Shown piece by piece: positions 1-5,968 of a stretch of DNA of 8,254 nucleotides. This DNA is from an uncultured Lachnospiraceae bacterium (GTDB lineage: Bacteria; Bacillota_A; Clostridia; Lachnospirales; Lachnospiraceae), in assembly GCA_902780985.1 (NCBI GenBank), contig CACZHN010000111.1:1-8254 (forward strand). Direction: 5' to 3'. A model generated the notes under the pieces. The model had not been told where the DNA came from, made no database searches, and saw nothing but the letters and a program-made list of their open reading frames with translations. A program made the translations under genes and the position numbers. Position 1 is the stretch's first letter. Every line of letters starts with the position of its first letter.

Positions 1-347
1 TTGCATTCAAGGTTGCTACAGAGCAGGCCTTCAAGCAGGGCTTCATGGAAGCAGGACCGGTTCTTCTTGAGCCTATCGCTTCTCTCAGAGTTGTAGTACC
101 TGATCAGTACACAGGTGATATCATGGGCGATCTCAATAAGCGTCGTGCGAGAGTTCTGGGAATGAACCCTCTGGGCAACGGTTATCATGAGATACTGGCT
201 GATATTCCTTACTTAGAGCTCTATGAGTATGATACAAAGCTTTACTCCATGACAAGAGGAAGCGGCGTATTCTCATATGAATTTGCAAGATACGAGCAGG
301 CACCTGATGATGTCGCTAAGAAGGAGATTGAAGCAAATAAGCAGTAG
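1..347 (+). CDS. Elongation factor G-like GTPase, C-terminal end (5' partial)
   Basis: This is the last ~114 residues of a translational GTPase of the EF-G type; the reading frame is already open at base 3, so the gene starts before the window. The visible part corresponds to the end of domain IV and domain V. It shows LLEPI, the VPDQYTGDIMGDLNKRR stretch and the SMTRGSGVFSYEF stretch, which match the family pattern LLEPI / VP..Y.GDI.GDLN.RR / SMT.G.G.F..EF. EF-G catalyses ribosomal translocation in the cytoplasm. Divergence from canonical FusA around residues NGYHEILADIPYLELYEYDT suggests a second, EF-G-like paralogue (EF-G2 or ribosome-protection-like) rather than the main fusA; the missing G domain prevents a firm choice. 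The stop codon TAG is at 345-347 and a terminator follows directly. Confidence 0.9.
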   Translation, partial: AFKVATEQAFKQGFMEAGPVLLEPIASLRVVVPDQYTGDIMGDLNKRRARVLGMNPLGNGYHEILADIPYLELYEYDTKLYSMTRGSGVFSYEFARYEQAPDDVAKKEIEANKQ

Positions 348-363
348 GAAATGAATTATCCGG

Positions 364-396
364 GAGGTCCTGTCGAAGTGTGACAGGGCCTCTTTT
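364..396 (+). terminator. Rho-independent terminator of the EF-G-like gene
   Basis: A hairpin with arms AGGTCCTGTC (365-374) and GACAGGGCCT (382-391), one G-T wobble and a 7-nt loop, is followed by a short T run (393-396). It lies 17 bp after the EF-G-like stop codon. The T tract is short, so some read-through into the MATE gene is possible. Confidence 0.75.
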
Positions 397-405
397 GTAT
401 GAGGT

Positions 406-414
406 TGATATATT
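406..414 (+). promoter_or_regulatory. Candidate extended -10 promoter for the MATE gene
   Basis: TGaTATATT at 406-414 fits an extended -10 element (TGn plus a -10 hexamer with one mismatch to TATAAT). I see no -35 box at the proper distance, since that position falls in the preceding terminator hairpin. Transcription would start near 421, giving a leader of about 16 nt that contains the weak Shine-Dalgarno sequence AGGGTGG (424-430). Confidence 0.35.
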
Positions 415-436
415 TTGGACCTTAGGGTGGATTAAA

Positions 437-1777
437 ATGACTAAGAACATGACAGAGGGAACCCCATGGAAACATACTTTGATGTTTTCCCTGCCGGTGC
501 TGGCGGGTTCCTTTTTACAACAGTTATATAATACGGTAGATGCTATTGTTGTGGGTAAGTATGCGGGAGAGGATTCGCTTTCCGCGGTCGGAACCACAGG
601 AAGTTTCGCATTTTTCTTTCTGGCTGTAGCGATAGGACTTTCTTCGGGAAACGGTGTTGTGGTGGCACAGCATTACGGAGCCGAGGAGCATACCGAAGTC
701 AGAAGAAATGCGGCCACGGGTATCTTTTTTCTGATGGTTCTGGGCGTGATCGCGGCGTTGATGGGAATTGCGGCGGCGAGACCTGCATTTACCTATCTGC
801 TGAATGTTCCGGATGAAATACTGGACATGACGCTGCTCTATTTCAGGATATTTGCGGCGGGCATGGTGTTCCAGTACGGATACAACAGTTTTTCGGCAAT
901 CCTTCGAGCGGTGGGAGACAGTATGGCGACGCTGTACTTCCTCCTGATATCGTCGGCGCTGAATATAGGACTGGACCTGCTGTTTGTTAAGAACTTCGGC
1001 TGGGGAGTAGCGGGAGCGGCGATAGCTACCGTGATCTCACAGGCGGCATCCTTCGCGGCGGCTTATATATACATGAGGGTCAGATATCCGATCTTCAGAT
1101 TTAAGTTCAGTGATTATAAATGGGACGGCGAACTGATCGGAAAAACCGTTAAGGTAGGATTCCCGATATCGCTGCAGCTGATAATAGTATCCTTCGGTCT
1201 TACATTTATACAGAGAGCGGTAAATGAATTCGGTAAGACCATGACCGCGTCGTTTACGGTGGGACAGAGAATAGAGATGTATCTGAATCTGCCGTGCAAT
1301 GCATTTCAGACGACGCTGGCTACCTACACCGGTCAGAATATCGGTGCGAAAAGATTGGACAGGGTAAAGCTGGGCGCAAAGCAGACAATGGTGATATCGC
1401 TGATGATGACTCTCATCATATCGGCGGTTGTCTGGATATTTGCGGGGGATATCATTTCCATGTTCGGACTGAGCTCGAAGGCGGCAGAGTACTGCCTGGC
1501 TCATCTCAGGACAGTGGCTTTGATAAATGTAGTCCTGTCAATGTACATACCGCTTTTCGGAGTATTTCAGGGAACGGGGCACAGCGGACTTCCGATGCTG
1601 GTGGCATGCGGAGCGCTGGGCATAAGAGTGCTGGTGACGTATCTTTTCAGATACAGCACATTTTTCGGATATACCATCGTATGGTGGAACGGAATATTCG
1701 GATTCGGATTGGGATTCCTGATCACATGGACATTCTACCTGAGCGGAAGATGGAGCAGGAAGATCAATCGTTTGTAA
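437..1777 (+). CDS. MATE family multidrug/metabolite exporter
   Basis: A 446-residue polytopic membrane protein of the MATE (multi antimicrobial extrusion) family, which exports cationic drugs or metabolites in exchange for Na+ or H+. The length and the roughly 12 hydrophobic segments in two halves are typical. The N-terminal half has the signature Q-x-LYN-x-VD-x-x-VG (Q29, Y31-N32, D35, G40) followed by the AVGTTGSF stretch; D35 matches the conserved TM1 acid of the family. ATG 437 is chosen because AGGGTGG lies 6 nt upstream. The frame is open back to a GTG at 380, but that codon sits inside the upstream terminator hairpin. A second in-frame ATG at 449 is a weaker alternative. The substrate cannot be inferred. 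The 3' end overlaps the convergent SanA-like gene by 14 bp. Confidence 0.92.
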   Translation: MTKNMTEGTPWKHTLMFSLPVLAGSFLQQLYNTVDAIVVGKYAGEDSLSAVGTTGSFAFFFLAVAIGLSSGNGVVVAQHYGAEEHTEVRRNAATGIFFLMVLGVIAALMGIAAARPAFTYLLNVPDEILDMTLLYFRIFAAGMVFQYGYNSFSAILRAVGDSMATLYFLLISSALNIGLDLLFVKNFGWGVAGAAIATVISQAASFAAAYIYMRVRYPIFRFKFSDYKWDGELIGKTVKVGFPISLQLIIVSFGLTFIQRAVNEFGKTMTASFTVGQRIEMYLNLPCNAFQTTLATYTGQNIGAKRLDRVKLGAKQTMVISLMMTLIISAVVWIFAGDIISMFGLSSKAAEYCLAHLRTVALINVVLSMYIPLFGVFQGTGHSGLPMLVACGALGIRVLVTYLFRYSTFFGYTIVWWNGIFGFGLGFLITWTFYLSGRWSRKINRL

Positions 1778-2435
1778 CATCGCCGTCGCCGTGGATATCG
1801 ATAGGATCACCTAAGAAGGTAGGCTCAGGCTTAAAAATGCATTTCAAAAAGTCCTTGTCTCTTGCAAGGATTTCGCGGAATTCTCTGTATTCTTTGCCGG
1901 AGTATGTATCGTCGGCACCTACGCCGTAGGCCTCAAGTCCGAGACTTTCCGCGATATACAGTGCTCTGTAGAGATGATATGTATTTGAGATGATAATGAT
2001 CTTCTTTGCACCGAATACTTCTTTTGCTCTGTACATGCTGTCATAGGTAGAGAATCCGGCATGATCCATAAAGATATCGGAGGATTCGGCATAGCCGTTA
2101 TTTATCTCGAAATCCTTCATGGCACGGACTTCATTATAATTTTCTTTGCCGTGGTCACCGGACATAAGGAGCTTCGTATCCGAAGACAGGGAGAATACAT
2201 TTCGCGCCAGTTCCAGACGGTCGCGAAGCATCGGACTGAGAGAACCGTCGGGATAAACACCGCATCCCAATACAAGGATACAATCCACATCCTGTATCTG
2301 AGCGGCTTCCTGTGCGGAGATGATCCTGCCCTTAGTATGATTTTTAATACAGACATTTAATATCAGTGCTGCTATTCCCGATACAAACCCGATGATCAGG
2401 AGTATCAGTGCTGTTTTTAAAATTCGTTTTTTCAT
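1764..2435 (-). CDS. SanA/YdcF-like (DUF218) membrane-anchored protein
   Basis: A 223-residue protein of the DUF218 family (SanA/YdcF/ElyC). Residues ~5-28 form one hydrophobic N-terminal anchor after MKKR, placing the rest outside the membrane. The family core is visible: ILVLGCGVYPDGSLSPMLRDR (about residues 53-73), LLMSGDHG, NEVRAMKDF, a STYDS motif and IIISNTYHLYRALYIAE. In E. coli, SanA affects envelope permeability to vancomycin and ElyC affects envelope integrity; the biochemical activity of the family is poorly defined, so the role here is unknown beyond likely envelope maintenance. No Shine-Dalgarno sequence precedes the ATG (2433-2435), but a good promoter ends 9 bp upstream, so the mRNA may be leaderless. 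The gene converges on and overlaps the MATE gene with no terminator visible between them. Confidence 0.85.
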   Translation of the reverse strand: MKKRILKTALILLIIGFVSGIAALILNVCIKNHTKGRIISAQEAAQIQDVDCILVLGCGVYPDGSLSPMLRDRLELARNVFSLSSDTKLLMSGDHGKENYNEVRAMKDFEINNGYAESSDIFMDHAGFSTYDSMYRAKEVFGAKKIIIISNTYHLYRALYIAESLGLEAYGVGADDTYSGKEYREFREILARDKDFLKCIFKPEPTFLGDPIDIHGDGDVTND

Positions 2436-2444
2436 AATGCATAT

Positions 2445-2473
2445 ATTTTATGGGAAACGGGGACGGAGGTCAA
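2445..2473 (-). promoter_or_regulatory. Promoter of the SanA-like gene, probably leaderless
   Basis: Reading the minus strand, TTGACC (2473-2468) and TAAAAT (2450-2445) are separated by exactly 17 bp. The -10 box ends only 9 bp before the ATG, so the predicted start of transcription (around 2440-2436) falls at or within a few bases of the start codon. This agrees with the absence of any ribosome binding site. Confidence 0.65.
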
Positions 2474-2486
2474 GTAGTGCCACTTG
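2471..2486. promoter_or_regulatory. Imperfect dyad between divergent promoters (possible operator)
   Basis: CAAGTAGTGCCACTTG is a 16-bp dyad with 7-bp half sites (one mismatched pair) around a TG centre. Its outer CAA/TTG triplets are part of the -35 boxes of both divergent promoters, and the two boxes lie symmetrically about its centre. A protein bound here could repress both promoters. No matching regulator is encoded nearby. Confidence 0.4.
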
Positions 2487-2512
2487 TAAGATAGCGTTAA
2501 ATATGAGAAAAT
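2484..2512 (+). promoter_or_regulatory. Candidate promoter of the acetyltransferase operon
   Basis: TTGTAA (2484-2489) is followed after 17 bp by GAAAAT (2507-2512), and TG at 2504-2505 adds an extended -10 feature (TGaGAAAAT). The -10 box is weak. A start near 2519 would give a leader of about 33 nt with a strong AGGAGG site. Confidence 0.4.
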
Positions 2513-2551
2513 ATAGGGGACTTTGAGGCGACAATAACAGGAGGACTTGAT

Positions 2552-3175
2552 ATGACGGAATACGAAAGAATGGTGGCGGGACTTCTGTATAATCCCGACA
2601 ACGACGAGATAGTGAAGGATCAGATCGATTGTATGGATAAGCTGTGGGAGTTCAATCAGCTTAAGCCTTCCCAGATAGAAGAGAAAAGAAAATATATGAA
2701 GGAGAACTTCGCCGAGTGCGGCGAGGGCTGCTATATAGAGCTTCCGTTTCATGCTAATTGGGGCGGACGCCATGTTCACATGGGCAACTACGTGTATGCC
2801 AACTTCAACCTGACGCTGGTGGATGACGGACATATCTACATCGGCGACAAGGTTATGTTCGGACCGAATGTTACGGTGGCAACGGCCAATCATCCGATAG
2901 ATACGGAGCTGAGAGACCGCATGCTTCAGTATAACAAGGACGTGTATATCGGCGAGAATACATGGATCGGAGCGGGTGCCATTATCGTGCCGGGGGTTAA
3001 GATCGGTAAAAATGTAGTGATCGGTGCCGGCAGCGTGGTCACGAAGGATATTCCCGACGGCGTGGTTGCGGTAGGAAATCCCTGCAGGGTTCTGCGTGAG
3101 GTAGGCGAGCACGACAGGGAGTATTTCTATAAGAACGAGAAGATTGACTGGGAAAACCTGAATTTAGACGATTAA
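2552..3175 (+). CDS. Maltose/galactoside-type O-acetyltransferase (hexapeptide repeat)
   Basis: A 207-residue cytoplasmic enzyme of the maltose O-acetyltransferase/LacA family, which transfers acetyl from acetyl-CoA to sugar hydroxyls and acts as a trimer. Residues ~4-55 form the N-terminal Mac domain (YERMVAGLLYNPDN...). Residues ~58-185 form the left-handed beta helix with hexapeptide repeats such as IYIGDK, VYIGEN, WIGAGA, VKIGKN and VVIGAG. The catalytic histidine is H114 in ATANHP, matching H115 of LacA; N84 and D92 fit the conserved active-site positions. The start is fixed by AGGAGG (2539-2544) 7 nt before the ATG. The AI-2E family gene begins 13 nt after the stop, so the two are probably one operon. 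The actual acceptor sugar is not deducible. Confidence 0.93.
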   Translation: MTEYERMVAGLLYNPDNDEIVKDQIDCMDKLWEFNQLKPSQIEEKRKYMKENFAECGEGCYIELPFHANWGGRHVHMGNYVYANFNLTLVDDGHIYIGDKVMFGPNVTVATANHPIDTELRDRMLQYNKDVYIGENTWIGAGAIIVPGVKIGKNVVIGAGSVVTKDIPDGVVAVGNPCRVLREVGEHDREYFYKNEKIDWENLNLDD

Positions 3176-3188
3176 ACCGAGGACAGCT

Positions 3189-4673
3189 ATGAAATTTCTA
3201 AAAGACGAAAAAACAAGAAGAATAATTATATCCGGTTCGATACTTATCATACTGTATCTGGTACTCAGTAACGTATCGGACATAATGTCACTGGGAAAGA
3301 AACTGCTTCACATACTGAGCCCGTTCATCGTGGGCGCCGCCATCGCATATCTGCTTAACGTACCTATGCGAAGACTGGAAAGCGGTCTCTTTAAAAACAG
3401 GGAAAAATATCCCGATAAGAAATGGGCAGGCAGACGCAGAGTCATCGCCCTTGTAACTACGATATTCCTTGCATTTCTGGTGATCGGATGCATGCTGTAC
3501 ATGGTAATCCCTCAGCTGGCGGATACCATATCACAGCTTATAAAGCAGATACCTTCGGGTGTGGACAATGTAACGACCTGGGCTAAGAATACATTTGCAA
3601 AATATCCTATGATAGCAGAGAAGATTGATTACTGGGCAGGCAACTGGCAGCATATCATGGAAAGCGTCACGGTCTTTGTTAAGAACTATATCAATCAGAT
3701 CATAGCCGGTGGAATAAGCGCCGTATCGGGATTTGTTACGGCAGTATTAAACTTCCTGATCGGTTTCATCTTCGCTATCTATATACTGGTCCAGAAGGAA
3801 GAACTTGCGGATCAGTGTAAGAAGATCATATATGCGCTTTTAGAGAGAAAGACAGCAGACTGGATGATGGTTGTAGGCGAAAGAGCCGACAAGACATTTA
3901 CCGGATTCGTATCCGGACAGTGCGTGGAAGCAATCATTATCGGACTTCTGTTCTTCATAGTAATGACCATATTCAGAATACCTTATACACTTCTTATCAG
4001 CCTTCTGATCGGTGTTACCGCGCTGGTTCCTATCGTTGGAACAGCCATCGGATGCGTGGTGGGAGTGCTGCTTATCCTTCTGGTTGACCCGATGAAGGTT
4101 CTGGTATTCCTTATCATATTCATTATCATACAGCAGTTTGAAGGACATGTTATCTATCCTCATGTTGTGGGAAGCTCCGTCGGACTTCCGGGAATCTGGG
4201 TTCTTGTATCCCTGACTCTGGGCGGCAGCCTCTTCGGAATAGCCGGAATGGTAGTATTTATCCCGCTTGTATCGGTTGTGTACGCGTTTCTCAGAGAGTA
4301 TATCTACGGTATCCTTAAAGAGAAGGGAATGGTGGATAAGGATTACAAGCTGACTGTGGGCAGGAAGAAGGAAGAGACCATAACCGCGGTGGAGGCTTTC
4401 GAAGAGATTCCGGAACTGCCTCCGGTAAAGGAAAAGATTGAGCCGATGATCATGTGGCTTGAGGAAGATACGGATGATCTTGCGGGAGACGATACCGATG
4501 AGAAGACGGACATACTCATAGCGGATGAAACGGATGATGGGGATGAGCCTACGGATAACCTGACGGAAATGCGTTCCGAGGAGAAGAAACAGACACCGCC
4601 TGCAAATCAGAATCGTAATCAGAATCAGAACAGATCCAACCGTAAGCAGTCGAGAAAAAACAGAAAGAAATAA
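3189..4673 (+). CDS. AI-2E family transporter with long charged C-terminal tail
   Basis: A 494-residue membrane protein of the AI-2E transporter family (PerM/YtvI/TqsA type). Members include an exporter of autoinducer-2 and Na+/H+ antiporters, so the substrate is uncertain. Hydrophobic segments occur at about residues 10-30, 39-58, 85-106, 168-202, 244-262 and 265-310, with more to ~378, near the usual eight-helix layout. The family signature is clear: QQFEGHVIYPHVVGSSVGLP followed by GGSLFGIAGMVVFIPL. After ~residue 385 comes an unusual ~110-residue hydrophilic tail, first acidic (many D/E in 425-455) and then an Asn/Gln/Arg/Lys-rich end (473-494). The start is supported by GAGGA (3179-3183) 5 nt upstream. 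It is second in the operon after the acetyltransferase and ends just before a strong terminator. Confidence 0.92.
   Translation: MKFLKDEKTRRIIISGSILIILYLVLSNVSDIMSLGKKLLHILSPFIVGAAIAYLLNVPMRRLESGLFKNREKYPDKKWAGRRRVIALVTTIFLAFLVIGCMLYMVIPQLADTISQLIKQIPSGVDNVTTWAKNTFAKYPMIAEKIDYWAGNWQHIMESVTVFVKNYINQIIAGGISAVSGFVTAVLNFLIGFIFAIYILVQKEELADQCKKIIYALLERKTADWMMVVGERADKTFTGFVSGQCVEAIIIGLLFFIVMTIFRIPYTLLISLLIGVTALVPIVGTAIGCVVGVLLILLVDPMKVLVFLIIFIIIQQFEGHVIYPHVVGSSVGLPGIWVLVSLTLGGSLFGIAGMVVFIPLVSVVYAFLREYIYGILKEKGMVDKDYKLTVGRKKEETITAVEAFEEIPELPPVKEKIEPMIMWLEEDTDDLAGDDTDEKTDILIADETDDGDEPTDNLTEMRSEEKKQTPPANQNRNQNQNRSNRKQSRKNRKK
4605..4634 (+). repeat. Short hexamer repeat (AATCAG-like) in the coding tail
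   Basis: Five successive 6-bp units (AATCAG, AATCGT, AATCAG, AATCAG, AACAGA) encode an Asn-Gln/Arg alternation at residues 473-482 of the AI-2E family protein. The unit is a multiple of three, so changes in copy number would keep the frame. Confidence 0.7.
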
Positions 4674-4678
4674 ATGCG

Positions 4679-4710
4679 AGAGTGCCGTGAGATATCGGCA
4701 CTCTTTTTTT
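4679..4710 (+). terminator. Strong rho-independent terminator
   Basis: A perfect 9-bp stem, AGAGTGCCG (4679-4687) and CGGCACTCT (4696-4704), encloses an 8-nt loop and runs into a T7 tract (4704-4710). It starts 6 bp after the AI-2E family stop codon, ends that operon and separates it from the sulfur-gene block. Confidence 0.95.
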
Positions 4711-4721
4711 GTTAGTTGAGC

Positions 4722-4739
4722 TAAGGACGCAATTCCTTA
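4722..4739. repeat. Inverted repeat abutting the -35 box
   Basis: TAAGGA (4722-4727) and TCCTTA (4734-4739) form perfect 6-bp arms around CGCAAT and stop directly before the -35 box TTGACA. It may be a second regulator site or a chance dyad. There is no T tract, so it is not a terminator. Confidence 0.4.
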
Positions 4740-4768
4740 TTGACAAACGAAACTCTCAGTCCTATAAT
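4740..4768 (+). promoter_or_regulatory. Perfect-consensus promoter of the metI-like/malY-like operon
   Basis: TTGACA (4740-4745) and TATAAT (4763-4768) match the vegetative sigma factor consensus exactly, with an optimal 17-bp spacer. Transcription should start near 4775, leaving a leader of only about 30 nt. This is too short for an S-box or T-box riboswitch, so control probably acts on initiation. Confidence 0.93.
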
Positions 4769-4785
4769 CCTACTAATCCAGTAGG
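4769..4785. promoter_or_regulatory. Palindromic operator at the transcription start (copy 1)
   Basis: CCTACTAATCCAGTAGG has perfect 6-bp arms (CCTACT / AGTAGG) around AATCC. It begins at the base after the -10 box and covers the expected transcription start, an ideal position for a repressor. A second site of the same length and design (CCTACTAA...TAGG) lies at 7217-7233 before the nifB-like gene. An Rrf2-family regulator such as CymR or IscR is a reasonable guess from the sulfur context, but not shown. Confidence 0.75.
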
Positions 4786-4804
4786 TAAGTGGAGGGTATG
4801 AAAT

Positions 4805-5968
4805 ATGGATTACGAAATTGAAACACGATGTCTCCATTTGGAGGATGATGAGAAAATTTACGACAGTACGGGAAGCCTCTCTTTCCCCATATACCAGACG
4901 GCGACCTTCGCCCATAAGGCAGTGGGACAGAGTACGGGCTTCGATTACAGCAGGGCCAAGAACCCTACAAGAGAGCGGGTGGAGGATATAGTCTGTTCCC
5001 TTGAGAGAGGAAGCCGGGCATTTGCATTTACATCGGGAATGTCGGCGATAGCCTGTCTCATGGAGCTTTTCAGCCCGGGGGACAGAATCCTGGCAGAAGC
5101 GGATCTCTACGGAGGAAGTATCAGGCTTTTCCGTGAGATAAGCAGTAAAAACGGGATAGAGATCGCAACGCTCAATCTGCATGAGGAGGATGTTATACCG
5201 CACATAACCGGGAATACCAAGGCGGTATATGTGGAAACACCTACCAATCCGATGATGAATATAACGGATATAAGAGCCCTGGCCGATAAGCTTCATGGCC
5301 GGGGAATTCTTCTTATAGTCGACAATACATTTATGTCTCCGTACCTGCAGAACCCGCTGCAGCTGGGAGCGGATATAGTTGTCCACAGCGGAACCAAGTA
5401 TCTGGGCGGCCATAACGACGCCCTTGGAGGATTCCTTGTGGTGAAGGATGAGAAGATTGCGGAGAGACTGGAATATCTCAGCATGACTACGGGAGCGGTG
5501 CTTTCGCCATTTGACAGCTGGCTTATCCTCAGGGGAATCCAGACACTCAGCGTAAGAATGGACAGGGCCTGTTCAAATGCGGCGAAGATCGCAGGCAGTC
5601 TTCAGCGATGCAGAGAGGTGAAGAAGGTTATCTATCCGGGACTGGAGGACCATCCGGGATACGAGATCATGAAGAAACAGGCCCGTGGCTTCGGCGCCAT
5701 GATCAGTTTCGAGTGCGAGAGTGCGGAGCTGGCGAAGGACATTCTGGCCAATCTGAAACTTATAAAATTTGCGGAAAGCCTGGGAGGAACCCAGACTCTC
5801 ATGACCTATCCGGTTACCCAGACCCATGCGGATGTACCGGAGGAGCAGAGACTGAAGAACGGACTGAACGACCGAATCCTTCGACTTTCCGTGGGAATAG
5901 AGAATGCGGATGATCTTATCCGCGATATTGAAAATGCAATCGACAAGGCGGTAAAGGCATATGAGTGA
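4805..5968 (+). CDS. metI: MetI-like cystathionine gamma-synthase / O-acetylhomoserine thiolyase
   Basis: A 387-residue PLP enzyme of the Cys/Met metabolism (transsulfuration) family, active in the cytoplasm. K198 in SGTKYLGGHND is the PLP lysine; D173 in VDNTF, Y102 in DLYGG, S77-G78-M79 and Y48-S-R50 in FDYSRAKNPTR are the expected cofactor residues. STGFDYSR and the C-terminal YPVTQTHADVPEEQR stretch resemble B. subtilis MetI, which makes cystathionine from O-acetylhomoserine and cysteine and can also use sulfide. Use of methanethiol to give methionine directly, or a gamma-lyase role, cannot be excluded within this family. The start is fixed by GGAGGG (4791-4796) 8 nt upstream. It overlaps the next gene by 8 bp (ATGAGTGA), so the two are translationally coupled. 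Control is probably by the operator at 4769-4785. Confidence 0.88.
   Translation: MDYEIETRCLHLEDDEKIYDSTGSLSFPIYQTATFAHKAVGQSTGFDYSRAKNPTRERVEDIVCSLERGSRAFAFTSGMSAIACLMELFSPGDRILAEADLYGGSIRLFREISSKNGIEIATLNLHEEDVIPHITGNTKAVYVETPTNPMMNITDIRALADKLHGRGILLIVDNTFMSPYLQNPLQLGADIVVHSGTKYLGGHNDALGGFLVVKDEKIAERLEYLSMTTGAVLSPFDSWLILRGIQTLSVRMDRACSNAAKIAGSLQRCREVKKVIYPGLEDHPGYEIMKKQARGFGAMISFECESAELAKDILANLKLIKFAESLGGTQTLMTYPVTQTHADVPEEQRLKNGLNDRILRLSVGIENADDLIRDIENAIDKAVKAYE

Noticed and set aside
380..436. Earlier GTG start for the MATE protein at 380
   Set aside because: The added residues would be encoded inside the terminator hairpin of the preceding gene, and there is no ribosome site for that start.
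1294..1929. Long open frame on the plus strand across the MATE 3' end and the SanA-like gene
   Set aside because: It lies out of frame over two well-supported genes, has no ribosome site and its translation is of low-complexity, Cys/His/Arg-rich shadow composition.
2432..3112. Long minus-strand frame opposite the acetyltransferase gene
   Set aside because: It is the antisense shadow of a clear hexapeptide-repeat enzyme; no recognisable domain and no ribosome binding site.
4711..4804. SAM (S-box) or T-box riboswitch before the sulfur operon
   Set aside because: Expected from metI-type genes, but the mapped-by-eye promoter leaves a leader of about 30 nt and no conserved riboswitch helices are visible.
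4798..4821. ATG at 4798 starting a 7-codon overlapping frame before the MetI-like gene
   Set aside because: It is only 1 nt after the GGAGGG sequence, too close for initiation, whereas ATG 4805 has a normal 8-nt spacing and begins the real protein.
4721..5413. Minus-strand open frame opposite the MetI-like gene
   Set aside because: It covers the strong plus-strand promoter and a convincing PLP enzyme; no family resemblance and no start signal.
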